A stretch of DNA of 64,000 bases, taken from positions 28,849 through 92,848 of the forward strand of contig JALGZD010000102.1 in assembly GCA_025782395.1 (NCBI GenBank). Reading direction: 5' to 3'. The position numbers were made by a program, and so were the translations under genes. The notes under the pieces were generated by a model. It worked only from the letters and a program-made list of their open reading frames with translations, was not told the DNA's origin and did not search any database. This DNA comes from a bacterium (GTDB lineage: Bacteria; Joyebacterota; Joyebacteria; Joyebacterales; Joyebacteraceae). Numbering within the stretch: position 1 is the first letter of the stretch; each line of letters begins with the position of its first letter. Positions 9,210 through 18,019 of the stretch are shown piece by piece.

Positions 9210-9244
9210 GCGCCGGGTATGGCGCTACGCGCCATACCCGGCGC
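9210..9244. terminator. Perfect 16-bp inverted repeat downstream of the beta-helix gene
   Basis: Arms 9210-9225 (gcgccgggtatggcgc) and 9229-9244 with a three-base loop. No T-run follows directly. It lies between two convergent genes (8061 plus, pilQ minus), so it may end transcription from either side or protect RNA ends. Confidence 0.7.
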
Positions 9245-9253
9245 ACACAGCGC

Positions 9254-9280
9254 GAGAGGGGCCCCACTGGGGCCCCTCTC
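9254..9280. terminator. Second hairpin, 12-bp perfect stem
   Basis: Arms 9254-9265 (gagaggggcccc) and 9269-9280, loop act, followed by ttcat on the plus strand. It resembles a factor-independent terminator with a weak T-tail. With the preceding hairpin it forms a tandem termination region between convergent transcription units. The rest of 9281-9399 shows nothing I can support. Confidence 0.75.
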
Positions 9281-9399
9281 TTCATAGGGACTTCGCTCAT
9301 GCTGTGTCCCATACGATCCCTGTACCTACGATGCTCTTGAGATCGATCTGCCCGCCGACGGCGACAAGGGATGCGTCTGCGACGACCGCGCCGTCGAGT

Positions 9400-10620
9400 C
9401 TACGAAATGATGGTCGGAGTTATCTTGATGATCAGATCCGACGTCTTCACCGAGTTCTTCACGTGCTTGAAGAGATAGCCGATAATCGGGATATCGCCCA
9501 GAAACGGCACCTTGATATCCTCGGTGCTTGTGTCTTCATTCAGAAGCCCCGCAATAATGAAGGTCTGCCCGTCTCTAACGCGAACCTGCGTGGATGTCCG
9601 CCGCTCCTTGGTCCACGGGATCTCTTCGTTCGGCCCCTTCCAGCCTACAATGCTGCTGACGTTCGGTTCCACGAGAACCGTGATGTGGCCATCGCCCGTC
9701 GCTCTCGGCGTGACGCTGACCGTAACGCCGACCTTCTCTCGCTCAACCGTCACTTCCACGGCGCCGGCGGACGACACGCCCGAGACGGTATACGGAATGA
9801 CATCGCCGATGTGAATCTCAGCCTGACGGTTGTTCAGCGTTGCGAGCTGTGAGCGGCTCAGGATTCGTGCTTTCCCCTCTCCCTCCAGGAAGTCGATGGC
9901 CATTTCCAGAGTCTGAGCCTGCCGCGCGATGTCGTCGACGTCGAAGTGAACCACATCCCATAGCATTTCCTCTGGAAGCCCGTCGGGCGCGGACGGTTCC
10001 GGCGAGCCTTCCGCAAACAACACGGTCTGGCTCATCAGCTTGGACCAGTCGATGCCGTATTCCATCAGATCATCCGTCGTTACCTCTATGACCTCGGTCA
10101 CCAGCATGATCTGAGCGGGCGGGACATCCAGTTTCTTCACAACGCGACGGATCTGCTCGATCTTGCCGGGCGACGCCACCACGATCAGGCGGTTGCCCCC
10201 GGGATCGGTCGACGCGCTCTCCGCTATCTCGCCGATCAGCGGTTCGAGCTCATGCGCATCGGCGAACATGATGTCGAGCACATATGAGTCGAGACCCGTC
10301 TCCTCCGCAAGAGTCTCGGCATCTCCGACGAGAATCGAGTCCCCTATCCTCTCGTAGGCAAGACCGGCGGCCCTGACAACGAGATCGAGCGCCTCGTCGA
10401 TCGGAGTGTTCCTGATATGTACCGAGACGACTTTCCCCTCTACGGCCGGACTGGTCACGATGTTGAGGCCACTCTTGTCGGCAAGAATGGCGAGAACATC
10501 CGTGAGTGCGGTCTCCCTGGCGCTCACCGACACGGTGGTTTCTTCAGGTTGTGCTGACACCGCTGGTGCGAGCGTGAAGACCAGTAGAACCCCTGTGATG
10601 ATTGTCGCGTAAAACCTCAT
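9400..10620 (-). CDS. pilQ: Type IV pilus secretin PilQ (short form)
   Basis: 406 residues from ATG at 10620. A signal peptide ends near VSAQ. An STN/secretin-N module follows (DVLAILADKSGLNIV, SPAVEGKV), then a second N-domain (about 110-165) and the secretin C-terminal domain with its signature (VPFLGDIPIIGYLFKH and SDLIIKITPTI). Secretins form the outer-membrane pore for the pilus. It is shorter than proteobacterial PilQ (about 700) and lacks AMIN domains, which is common outside Proteobacteria. It is the last gene of the pil operon, directly after pilP. Confidence 0.93.
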   Translation of the reverse strand: MRFYATIITGVLLVFTLAPAVSAQPEETTVSVSARETALTDVLAILADKSGLNIVTSPAVEGKVVSVHIRNTPIDEALDLVVRAAGLAYERIGDSILVGDAETLAEETGLDSYVLDIMFADAHELEPLIGEIAESASTDPGGNRLIVVASPGKIEQIRRVVKKLDVPPAQIMLVTEVIEVTTDDLMEYGIDWSKLMSQTVLFAEGSPEPSAPDGLPEEMLWDVVHFDVDDIARQAQTLEMAIDFLEGEGKARILSRSQLATLNNRQAEIHIGDVIPYTVSGVSSAGAVEVTVEREKVGVTVSVTPRATGDGHITVLVEPNVSSIVGWKGPNEEIPWTKERRTSTQVRVRDGQTFIIAGLLNEDTSTEDIKVPFLGDIPIIGYLFKHVKNSVKTSDLIIKITPTIIS

Positions 10621-10639
10621 CTTCTGTGTTCCCCCTGTC

Positions 10640-11134
10640 TCACTTGCCCGGTGGATACGAGTACGTCCGGGTGGTTCCATCGTAGTCAATGATCACACCG
10701 CCGCTCGTAATCTCCGTTACCTTGCCGCCATTCACGGTGTCTCCTACTCTCACGCTGATGCTGCGGCCTCTGGCTTCGACGATTGCCATCGGATTGCTGT
10801 CGATTACTAGAGCAGTTACCACAACTGTGGGACGACTCGGCTTGGACGAAGCGGACGATCCGGATCTGGGCGTGCTTCTCTTCTTCTCTTTCGGGACCAT
10901 CGGATCGCGAGCCGTAACCGTCTCATCTGTCTTCTCAACATCTGTCCGGACGCTCCTGAGATCCTCCAGGAGTTCCGACAGGTTTTCCCCCTCGACATCC
11001 ATCCCCATCCGTTCCTCGTTCACGAGCTTCCCTATCTTGCCCGAGATACCGAGGCTCCTGGCAGCAACCCCCGCACCTATGTAGATGGTGCTTACGGTGG
11101 CTACGATCATGATTACTACGTGATGGGTCTTCAT
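10640..11134 (-). CDS. pilP: PilP-like inner-membrane pilus protein
   Basis: 164 residues from ATG at 11134. It has one N-terminal membrane helix (residues 5-25), a charged linker, and a C-terminal beta domain (about 95-160: TALVIDSNPMAIVEARG, VRVGDTVNGGKV, YDGTTRTYSYP) that matches the PilP/GspC HR-domain pattern. PilP links the PilN/PilO inner-membrane ring to the PilQ secretin. Its place between pilO and pilQ supports this. Sequence similarity is by pattern only; GspC-like would be an equivalent name. PilP proteins are usually lipoproteins, but no lipobox Cys is visible here. Confidence 0.75.
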   Translation of the reverse strand: MKTHHVVIMIVATVSTIYIGAGVAARSLGISGKIGKLVNEERMGMDVEGENLSELLEDLRSVRTDVEKTDETVTARDPMVPKEKKRSTPRSGSSASSKPSRPTVVVTALVIDSNPMAIVEARGRSISVRVGDTVNGGKVTEITSGGVIIDYDGTTRTYSYPPGK

Positions 11135-11177
11135 GGTGATTCCATCCCCCGATCCTCCGGTCAAATCCGGTCGCGAT

Positions 11178-11687
11178 TCAGTAGCCCGTAACTGTGAAGT
11201 TCAGGAGCGTGCGGTGGCCCTTTCCTGCCGCGATCACTCGATTCGATCTCACGTCCAGAGAAGTCATAGTAACGATCTCCGGCACGCCTTCGAGGTACTC
11301 AAGAAACTGCGCGATTGCTTCGTAGTTCCCTCCGAATTCAACCAGATATGATCTCTCGCGGTAGTCACCGACTGCCAGCCTGTCGCTCTTCGGCTCGAGC
11401 TGAATGAGCAGCAGACCGAGCCTGGCCATCTCAGCACTGACACTTGCGAGGAAGTGCTGGTCGGCCGACATGTCCCCGCCGAGCTTCTCCGGCAGGTAGA
11501 TGTGGGCTTCGTCAAGATCCAACTCGGTATTCAGGATCTCCGAGAGAGCTATTTCAGCTCGGGCGATGTCACCGGTCAGCGAGATCATTGCCCTCCACCG
11601 CGGCCTCTGAACCGCCACGTTCAGCACGATCACAAGACCGAGTACGATGAGGGGAATCGCGATGCCTATTCTGTCACGCGTCGACAT
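11178..11687 (-). CDS. pilO: PilO-like pilus alignment protein
   Basis: 169 residues. An N-terminal membrane helix (about residues 8-27) is followed by a coiled-coil segment and a ferredoxin-like domain with the GNYEAIAQFLEYLEGVPEIV motif typical of PilO (Gly-x-Tyr/Phe-x2-hydrophobic-x2-Phe-Leu). PilO pairs with PilN to form the periplasmic alignment complex. Its start overlaps the end of pilN by 14 bases, and pilP follows 43 bases downstream. Confidence 0.88.
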   Translation of the reverse strand: MSTRDRIGIAIPLIVLGLVIVLNVAVQRPRWRAMISLTGDIARAEIALSEILNTELDLDEAHIYLPEKLGGDMSADQHFLASVSAEMARLGLLLIQLEPKSDRLAVGDYRERSYLVEFGGNYEAIAQFLEYLEGVPEIVTMTSLDVRSNRVIAAGKGHRTLLNFTVTGY

Positions 11688-12303
11688 AGTGCACCTCTGA
11701 TGCTATCGGGCCTTGAAGAGGCAGGATCACCTCAAAGGACAGACCCTCCATGAGTGTGTCATCGACATCACCTTCCCACCGCATCGTCGCCAGCCTGACA
11801 TCCCGGAAGTACCGGCTCAGCTCCGCATCACCCCGCAGCTCATCCATGAAGCTCATGAGCTCAGTGACGCTCTCGTCGCGACCCTTCGCCTTGACGATGC
11901 CGAATATGTGGAATGCCCCCGCAGCCCCGGTTTCATTGAGCACGGAGGCCTCGGTCAACGAGAGCCGCATATACCATGTATCAGGCGGCGCAAGTTCCCC
12001 GACCCGGCGAAGCATACTGCTCCATGGGACCAGCGCCGCCCGATCCTTGAGAAGCAACAGTTCGTCTGCGGTGACGCCGGCGCCTTCCTCGGTTGCCACC
12101 TCGAAGGCTCGCTCAACGTTCTCCAGACGAGCTTGCGCAACATCAAGACCCTTCCCGGTAGACCGGAGCGCCTGCGCGTAGATCAGGAGCATTGCGAAAC
12201 TCACACCTGCGAGCAGGACGATTGTGCCAAGGGAACGCGCACTGGCGGCGGCTTCGCGACGTCGCTCTCTGCCGAGACGGTAGATATTGAGTTCAAACAG
12301 CAC
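11674..12303 (-). CDS. pilN: PilN-like pilus assembly protein
   Basis: 209 residues, GTG start at 12303. A short cytoplasmic N-terminus FELNIY (the FNLLP-like PilM-binding motif) precedes one membrane helix (about 25-45) and a periplasmic coiled-coil plus ferredoxin-like domain. PilN binds PilM in the cytoplasm through its first residues. Here it lies three bases after pilM and overlaps pilO, matching the conserved pilMNO order. Confidence 0.9.
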   Translation of the reverse strand: MLFELNIYRLGRERRREAAASARSLGTIVLLAGVSFAMLLIYAQALRSTGKGLDVAQARLENVERAFEVATEEGAGVTADELLLLKDRAALVPWSSMLRRVGELAPPDTWYMRLSLTEASVLNETGAAGAFHIFGIVKAKGRDESVTELMSFMDELRGDAELSRYFRDVRLATMRWEGDVDDTLMEGLSFEVILPLQGPIASEVHYVDA

Positions 12304-12306
12304 GCT

Positions 12307-13248
12307 CTACCTCCTCCTTGCCAGTCCCATGGCCAACGCGAACCTCGGGCTCTGCGCCCTCAGTTCACTCATATCAACATCACCAGACGCGACCGATCCC
12401 AGCGGATCCAACAGCCTCACATCGACTCCGAGTTCATCCTCAAACCGCTCCCGAATGAACTCGTCGAGCGCCCGTCCTCCAGAGAGGTAGACGGCCTCGA
12501 TCCCCTTCTTCCCGGTCTCGTTGTTGTAGAATGCCAGAGAGAAGCGGACCTCCGTCAAGACGTGCTCCAGCCATGTGTCTTCTTTGTCGCCTATTGGAAT
12601 CGATCGAGAGAGAAGCAGGCCCCTCGAGGCGTACACCGACAGATGAGCGAACGACCGCCCCAGCTCCAGCACAGCCACCGCGCCCCCGTTCAGGAGTCCC
12701 TCAGCATCGACTTCGTTGAGAAGCGCCAGAGTCGTGAGATCGACCACGGCCGGCTCCGCACCCGCTTCGGCAAGGAGCCGTACACGCTCATCCACCATCC
12801 CCTCCTGCGCAGCGGCAAGCAGAACGTGCATGCTGTCCTCATGGCTGGATTCGTCGCGTGCCAGGCGCGCACATGCGATGTCCGCCCCAACCGCGTCAAA
12901 CGGGATGTGTTTTCTTGCCTCCCACATCGCCGACTCGTTGAGTTCGCTGTCCTTCATCTTTGGGAATTTCACATGCTTCACACTGACGCTGGTTCCGCCA
13001 ACGGAACTCACTATCGTCCCCGCCTTCTGCGGCTCAATCCCTAACCCGACAAAGGCTCTGGTGATCGCGCTGACAGTGGCCATCCTCGCATCGTTCTCCG
13101 TAACGTCGGATTTTCCGACGCCCTGGATCTCCGCAATGGCCGCACCAAGGAGCTCACTCGCACCTCGCCCGTGCGCAAGGCGAACCGCCTTCACGCTGGA
13201 ACTCCCCACATCAACGGCCGTAACAATGCCCCTCGAGCCGGTGAACAT
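12307..13248 (-). CDS. pilM: PilM-like actin-fold ATPase
   Basis: 313 residues, slightly short for PilM (about 350). The N-terminal phosphate-1 motif VDVGSSSVKAVRL and later actin-like segments (VLELGRSFAHLSVY, VYLSGGRALD) are visible. PilM is a cytoplasmic, actin-fold protein that binds PilN and connects the motor side to the periplasmic ring. The ATG at 13248 follows AAGGGGGAAAC. It is separated by 21 bases from the minor prepilin gene upstream. Confidence 0.92.
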   Translation of the reverse strand: MFTGSRGIVTAVDVGSSSVKAVRLAHGRGASELLGAAIAEIQGVGKSDVTENDARMATVSAITRAFVGLGIEPQKAGTIVSSVGGTSVSVKHVKFPKMKDSELNESAMWEARKHIPFDAVGADIACARLARDESSHEDSMHVLLAAAQEGMVDERVRLLAEAGAEPAVVDLTTLALLNEVDAEGLLNGGAVAVLELGRSFAHLSVYASRGLLLSRSIPIGDKEDTWLEHVLTEVRFSLAFYNNETGKKGIEAVYLSGGRALDEFIRERFEDELGVDVRLLDPLGSVASGDVDMSELRAQSPRFALAMGLARRR

Positions 13249-13269
13249 GTTTCCCCCTTGCGCTTGACG

Positions 13270-13728
13270 TCAGCCCCGGTTGCGACAGACGGCAACCGCT
13301 TCGATGCTGATACCCTGATCGTCCTCAGAGAGGCCAGTGGTTCCCATGTCGTCCTCAAGCCTCACCCTGATGATCAGCTTCTTCTGATCCGGGGAGGCGA
13401 AACTCAGACTACTGATGCGATCGAGCAGCACAACGCCTGACTGATTCCTGAGCTCTGTTCCGGCGAACGAGTAGACGTTCATGAGACTGTCTGCTCCACC
13501 AGTGCGCCTGTAGACCCTCACACTCGTCCCTGGATTGCTGACAATGACGCTGCTGCCCTCGCGAATCTCGTCCATCATTCCCTCTACGATCAGGCTCGCT
13601 TCGCGCTGCACGTTCAGCCTGGCCGCAGCGTGATCCCAGGTCTCGATCGAGTTCACATACATCCCGACCCCTGCCAGGATGATGAATCCAGCCAGGAGAG
13701 AACCTATCATCACCTCAGCGAGCGTCAT
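13270..13728 (-). CDS. Minor prepilin-like protein lacking an in-frame leader
   Basis: 152 residues from ATG at 13728. The sequence starts at what is normally mature position +1: MTLAEVMIGSLLAGF, with Glu at +5 and a long hydrophobic helix, as in PilV/PilW/GspI-type pilins. No in-frame leader ending in Gly precedes it, because three 38-bp repeats lie directly upstream and shift the frame. Without a leader it should not be processed by prepilin peptidase, so it may be damaged or rely on an unusual start. The C-terminal part (about 40-152) is pilin-like and low in cysteines (one near the end). Same operon as the other prepilins. Confidence 0.8.
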   Translation of the reverse strand: MTLAEVMIGSLLAGFIILAGVGMYVNSIETWDHAAARLNVQREASLIVEGMMDEIREGSSVIVSNPGTSVRVYRRTGGADSLMNVYSFAGTELRNQSGVVLLDRISSLSFASPDQKKLIIRVRLEDDMGTTGLSEDDQGISIEAVAVCRNRG

Positions 13729-13842
13729 TGGTCGACTCCCCTGGGCCCTGTCTTGGTGAGCGTCATTGGTCGACTCCCCTGGGCCCTGTCTTGGTGAGCG
13801 TCATTGGTCGACTCCCCTGGGTCCTGTCTTTGTAAGCGTCAT
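13729..13842 (-). repeat. Three 38-bp tandem repeats, each with ribosome site and start codon
   Basis: ATG codons recur at 13842, 13804, 13766 and 13728. Each unit on the minus strand reads ATGACGCT...AGGGGAGTCGACCA. Each encodes a 13-residue micro-ORF (MTLTKTGPRGVDQ) whose TGA overlaps the next ATG (ATGA). The AGGGGAG before each ATG is a good ribosome site. The block lies between the stop of one prepilin (TAA at 13854) and the start of the next. Confidence 0.88.
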
Positions 13843-13853
13843 CCGAGATCCCA

Positions 13854-14324
13854 TTACTGAGAAACAAGCGTCGCGAGCCATACGTGATCTCTCGGTCCGA
13901 TCCTCGGCCACTCGACCGACACTCGCAGGATCTTGCACCTCGTGGTCACTCCTCCGCTTGGCCACGTGGTGTCTGCGACGGTCCATGTCATGTTCCCGAT
14001 CAGATCGTCTTGCGTATCCGCAGTGCCCCTGTCGTCCATCAGCACGGACGGGTCGTTCGTCGGGTGATTGCCCACCGTCATGTTTAGACTCGTCCAGTCG
14101 GCATCTGCACCCTGTGAGCCGTAGCCGGCGTACATAAGTTCCTCCATCTTGAGCTCGGCCAGCTTAAGAGCCATCCGTCTCTCTCCGCCGGTCTCAACGA
14201 GCAGTCGCCCGCTGAACAGCATCTGATAGAGAAAGATGATGACTATGGAGAAGATGACCAGCGCGACCATGTTCTCCATGAGGCTGAAGCCTCGCTCATT
14301 CTGAACTACTCTGCACAAGTTCAC
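13854..14324 (-). CDS. Minor prepilin (type IV pilin-like)
   Basis: 156 residues from GTG at 14324. The leader VNLCRVVQNERG is followed by the cleavage site and mature N-terminus FSLMENMVALVIFSIV (Glu at +5, hydrophobic helix), a complete prepilin signal. The rest is a soluble domain with few known features. It resembles PilV/PilI-type minor pilins in size and position. It is 84 bases downstream of pilA and ends just before the 38-bp repeat block. Upstream GAGGAA and GGAGG are both possible ribosome sites. Confidence 0.88.
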   Translation of the reverse strand: MNLCRVVQNERGFSLMENMVALVIFSIVIIFLYQMLFSGRLLVETGGERRMALKLAELKMEELMYAGYGSQGADADWTSLNMTVGNHPTNDPSVLMDDRGTADTQDDLIGNMTWTVADTTWPSGGVTTRCKILRVSVEWPRIGPRDHVWLATLVSQ

Positions 14325-14408
14325 GGCCTCCGTTTCCTCACATGTCTCGGACCATCTCGAATGGGAAGGTGCCTGGGCCGCCACGTGACGGCCCAGGCAG
14401 CCTGACTA

Positions 14409-14828
14409 CTACCAGTTCGTCTCCGCAAAGGAGCCCGTTCCGGGATCGCCGTTGGCGCCGACAGCGCCGGTCTGCGTCCACTCGATGTAGGCGCCGGCCG
14501 GAGCCCATGTACCGTTCTCCGTAGCCTTGGCCATGTATCCCGTGGCCGCGAGGTTCGACAGCGAGTACGTGAAGTACTGGGCGTTACCGACATCCTCAGT
14601 CGCAAGGAACTTGTCGAGGCTTCCACCCGCGTACGTTCCGTTCTTCTGGAAGTAGACCTTTGCACCGCTATTGATCGCGTCAATGATGGCGTAGGCCTCT
14701 GTCTTCTTGCCTTCCTTGATGTAGTTCATGTAGACGGGCACACCGATACCGGCGAGCACCATGACGATAATGACGACTACCATGAGCTCCATCAGGGTAA
14801 AACCCTTCTGGTTCCTGAGCTTGAACAT
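14409..14828 (-). CDS. pilA: Major pilin PilA-like prepilin
   Basis: 139 residues from ATG at 14828, seven bases after a perfect AGGAGGT. Leader MFKLRNQKG, then FTLMELMVVVIIVMVLAGIG (Phe +1, Glu +5), the textbook type IV/GspG pilin N-terminus. The C-terminal domain has tandem aromatic strands (YFTYSLSNL, YIEWTQ) and lacks a cysteine pair, so it resembles short pseudopilin-like major pilins of non-proteobacteria. It has the best ribosome site of the cluster and its own 172-base leader, which suggests higher expression than its neighbours. GspG would be the alternative name; the pilMNOPQ context favours pilin. Confidence 0.9.
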   Translation of the reverse strand: MFKLRNQKGFTLMELMVVVIIVMVLAGIGVPVYMNYIKEGKKTEAYAIIDAINSGAKVYFQKNGTYAGGSLDKFLATEDVGNAQYFTYSLSNLAATGYMAKATENGTWAPAGAYIEWTQTGAVGANGDPGTGSFAETNW

Positions 14829-15000
14829 CGTTTTACCTCCTAAAGACTGCGCTTCTGCCTGTTCTGCCTCTCCCATGCCTATTCTGCCTCTCCCATCTGC
14901 CCCACCGTGCCTATGCTCGCGGCAGGTCTCCTGATTCTCTCTATACCTTCCTCCTTCGTTGGATTGCCTTAGCTAGTTGTCCTCTTGTCTGGAAAGACCA
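14829..15000 (-). promoter_or_regulatory. pilA leader with a 20-bp duplication and a possible sigma-54-like site
   Basis: On the minus strand a GGGAGAGGCAGAA(T/C)AGGCA unit occurs twice (about 14850-14890). Within it AGGCATGGGAGAGGCA (GG and GC spaced as in -24/-12 elements, mismatches at three consensus positions) could be a weak sigma-54 site. No clear sigma-70 promoter or terminator was seen. Confidence 0.35.
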
Positions 15001-16233
15001 CTAGTGACTGCCTCGCCTCAGCGCCTGGCCCATGGTGAAGATCGGCAAGAACGTCGCGACCACGACAAGCGCGACCATTCCCCCCACTATCACGATCATG
15101 GCCGGCTCGATCATTGACGCGATCGTATGGATCGCTGCCGCGCTCTGGTCGTCGTAGTAATCTGCGATCTCTGTCAGCATTTCACTCAATGATCCTGTCT
15201 CCTCACCCGTCGCCACCATCTGGATGACTATTTCAGGAAAGACACTGGCTTCCTTGAATGCGGCGGACAGGTTCGAGCCCCGCGATATCATCTCGCTCAT
15301 GCGATCTGCTGCATCCGTAATCACGCTGCTTCCCGCTGTTCCCCCGGCAAGCCTGAGAGCTTCCATGATGGGAAGACCACTTTCCACAAGAACGCCGAGA
15401 GTCCGCAGGAACTTCGCCAGCACGATCTTCCTGATGACTCCGCCGACCGCTGGCAGGCGCATCAGCATGGTGTCCAGGAGCAATCGCCCGGACTTACTGC
15501 GTCCGACTGCCTTCCACGCCACAACCAGGCTCGTTGCCACCAACGCCACAAGCCAGAGCTTCGACACGGCCAGATTGCTGATGTTGATCACCGTCTGGGT
15601 CAGCACCGGCAGATCCATCCCAAGCTTCGAATAGACAGAGGACATCATCGGGATGATCTTGAGAAAAATGACGGCAGAACTCACTATCACGAAGGCGATC
15701 ATAAAGATCGGATAGGCCGTCGCCGATTTCACCCTGCGCTTGATATCCTCCACACGATCGAGATACTCGGCGAGCTGTCGCATGATGGTATCGAGGTTGC
15801 CGCTCTCTTCTCCGGCCCGGACCAGGTTGATGTAGAGCTCCGAGAATGTCTCCCGGTGTCGTGCCAGGGCGCCGGAGAACGTTTCGCCGGCCGACACCTC
15901 ATCCGCCACGAGCTTCAGCGAAGAGGAGAGAGCCGCGTCCGTGCCGTCCTTGGAAAGCGCGTGGAGAGCGCGAACCAGCGGAAGCCCGGCTCGGAGCATC
16001 GTAGCAAGCTGACGAGTCACAAGCGACACGTTGGCCGCTTTCGCCTTCTTCGTGAAGAACGAGCCGCCATCGAGCAGTTTGCTTCCTATTCTTTCGCCGC
16101 CGCGCCTGATGGAAAGGACGACGAGACCCCGAGCATGGAGAATGTCGGCGGCCGCCTGAGCGGATTCGGCACTCAGAACGCTTGACATTCTTGCGCCTCC
16201 AGCACTTCTGGCGACATACTCGAAATCAGCCAC
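15001..16233 (-). CDS. pilC: Type IV pilus platform protein PilC
   Basis: 410 residues, GTG start at 16233 after AGGAG. It has two GspF/T2SSF repeats, each with the LPLVRALHALSK / LPIMEALRLAGG pattern and the ESGNL / ETGSL loops. Membrane segments lie at about 170-190, 220-240 and 375-400. PilC is the inner-membrane platform that connects the PilB motor to the growing pilus. It is 12 bases downstream of pilB. Alternative name GspF; the pil context decides. Confidence 0.95.
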   Translation of the reverse strand: MADFEYVARSAGGARMSSVLSAESAQAAADILHARGLVVLSIRRGGERIGSKLLDGGSFFTKKAKAANVSLVTRQLATMLRAGLPLVRALHALSKDGTDAALSSSLKLVADEVSAGETFSGALARHRETFSELYINLVRAGEESGNLDTIMRQLAEYLDRVEDIKRRVKSATAYPIFMIAFVIVSSAVIFLKIIPMMSSVYSKLGMDLPVLTQTVINISNLAVSKLWLVALVATSLVVAWKAVGRSKSGRLLLDTMLMRLPAVGGVIRKIVLAKFLRTLGVLVESGLPIMEALRLAGGTAGSSVITDAADRMSEMISRGSNLSAAFKEASVFPEIVIQMVATGEETGSLSEMLTEIADYYDDQSAAAIHTIASMIEPAMIVIVGGMVALVVVATFLPIFTMGQALRRGSH

Positions 16234-16245
16234 AGTTCTTCTCCT

Positions 16246-18003
16246 CTACTCGATCACGGCGCTCAATGCTTCCTCGAGCGTCGTCATACCATCTCTCACC
16301 TTCGCGAACGCGCTCTCCCTCAGCGATCTCATTCCCTGTTTGATGGCCAGGGCTCTGACCTCATCCGCTGATGCGTGATTGAGCACCAACCGTGTGGTCT
16401 CCGGTGTGCTTGGCATAAACTCATAGACTCCGATTCGCCCTCTGTAGCCACGCCCGCTGCAGTGCTTGCAGCCCGTGCCCCGGTAGAACGTCGCGCCTTC
16501 GAGCTCGCCGTTCTTCAGCGATGCCCTGACGGCCGCATCCGGTTCGTACGGCTCCTTGCACTTCTCGCACACCCTACGGATCAGCCTCTGCGCCATCACC
16601 ATGTGGACTGAACTTGTCACGAGATACGGCTCTATCCCCATGTCGACCAGCCGAGTCAGCGTACAAGGCGCATCGTTCGCGTGCACCGTGCTCAGGACAA
16701 GATGTCCGGTCAGCGCCGCCCTCACGGCAAGTTCTGCAGTTTCCAGATCCCTGATCTCACCGATCATGACGATGTCCGGATCCTGCCGGAGTAGTGCCCT
16801 GAGTCCACGCGCAAAGGTCATTCCAGCCTTGTTGTTGATGGAGACTTGATTGATGCGGTTCAGGTAGTATTCGACCGGATCTTCGAGAGTCGTGATGTTC
16901 TTTCCCTTGCGGTCGAGCTCGCTCAGACCACCGTATAGTGTGGTCGTCTTGCCGGAACCTGTGGGACCACTTATCAGCACCATCCCGAAGGGCCGCGAGA
17001 GTCCCTTCCGGAAGCGCGCCAGAGTGTCATCCTCAAAACCCAGCTGACCGAGATCGGCTGAGAACGTCGACCGGTCCAGAAGCCTCATCGCCACCTTTTC
17101 GCCGTGCACTGTTGGAAGAGATGAAACCCTGACATCGACGCTCCGTTTCTCGATGCGAATAGTGAAACGACCGTCCAACGGAATCCGCCGCTCCGCCACG
17201 TTCATGTCCGAGAGGATCTTGATCCGAACGACGATGGCCTCACTGAACTGCTTCGGGGGAGTCAGAGCGTCGTAGAGGGTTCCGTCCACTCGATAGCGAA
17301 CGACCACTCTGTCCTCAGTCGGTTCGATATGTATGTCCGTGGCGCGTTCGGTGATCGCCTGCCCGAGGATCAGATCGACCAAACGGATGATGGGCGCGTC
17401 TTCGGCCTTGTTTATCAGCTCCTGTTCACTGAAATCTCTGCCCGAGGTCTCGTCGATGCCAAGCTCGATTCTGGCTCCGTCGACCGCATTCGCTATGTCC
17501 CGGCCCGCCGTAGCAAACCTGTAGGCCGTGGCAAGAGCCGCATCTATGTCGGCGGCCCGGCCCACCTGGACAACGACATCCAGACCCGTGGCAACCCGGA
17601 TATCGTCGATGGCCACCATGTCGAGAGGATCCGCTATCGCGACCGTGAGAGTCATCCCGTCACGGCTCACGGCGAGGGCGTGGTATCTTCTGGCCATGTG
17701 TTCGGGAATCAGCAGCGTCGTTTCCGGCTCTGCGGATATCGCATCAGGCGCATAGAACACACTGAGATTGAGCTGTGAGGCAAGGGCGCTGACTATGTCT
17801 ACTTCTGACACGCGCCCCAGGTTGATGAGTGTCTCGCCGAGTCGCTCTCCCGTCGCCTTCTGGCGATCCAGCGCTTCGATGAGACTCTTCTCGTCTATCA
17901 CCCCGGCCGACACAAGCACATCACCAAGACGCTTCTTGCTGAACAAGAGGTCTTTTGCCCTACCCGTCTGCATCGCTTCGCTCTTCATGTCTTCTTCTTC
18001 CAT
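16246..18003 (-). CDS. pilB: Pilus extension ATPase PilB
   Basis: 585 residues from ATG at 18003 (a GTG one codon earlier is possible; GGAGCGGG upstream). An N-terminal MshEN/T2SSE-N domain (about 25-160; LGDVLVSAGVID, LGETLINLG) precedes the GspE ATPase domain with Walker A GPTGSGKTTTLYGGL (about 335), the Asp box and Walker B (RQDPDIVMIGEIRD), the His box, and a zinc-type tetracysteine motif (CEKC ... CKHC). It powers pilus polymerisation. MshEN domains in some PilB proteins bind c-di-GMP; whether this one does is unknown. It follows the PilX-like gene after 16 bases and precedes pilC by 12. Confidence 0.95.
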   Translation of the reverse strand: MEEEDMKSEAMQTGRAKDLLFSKKRLGDVLVSAGVIDEKSLIEALDRQKATGERLGETLINLGRVSEVDIVSALASQLNLSVFYAPDAISAEPETTLLIPEHMARRYHALAVSRDGMTLTVAIADPLDMVAIDDIRVATGLDVVVQVGRAADIDAALATAYRFATAGRDIANAVDGARIELGIDETSGRDFSEQELINKAEDAPIIRLVDLILGQAITERATDIHIEPTEDRVVVRYRVDGTLYDALTPPKQFSEAIVVRIKILSDMNVAERRIPLDGRFTIRIEKRSVDVRVSSLPTVHGEKVAMRLLDRSTFSADLGQLGFEDDTLARFRKGLSRPFGMVLISGPTGSGKTTTLYGGLSELDRKGKNITTLEDPVEYYLNRINQVSINNKAGMTFARGLRALLRQDPDIVMIGEIRDLETAELAVRAALTGHLVLSTVHANDAPCTLTRLVDMGIEPYLVTSSVHMVMAQRLIRRVCEKCKEPYEPDAAVRASLKNGELEGATFYRGTGCKHCSGRGYRGRIGVYEFMPSTPETTRLVLNHASADEVRALAIKQGMRSLRESAFAKVRDGMTTLEEALSAVIE

Positions 18004-18019
18004 CACGGTCTTCCCGCTC

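Noticed and set aside
9310..9420. About 35 coding-like codons on the minus strand just after the pilQ stop, in another frame (LDGAVVADASLVAVGGQI).
   Set aside because: No start codon, and PilQ already ends at the usual family position; such a short open stretch is expected by chance at this GC.
11713..13044. A 443-codon plus-strand open frame opposite pilN and pilM.
   Set aside because: Antisense to recognisable pil genes, no ribosome site, no family features.
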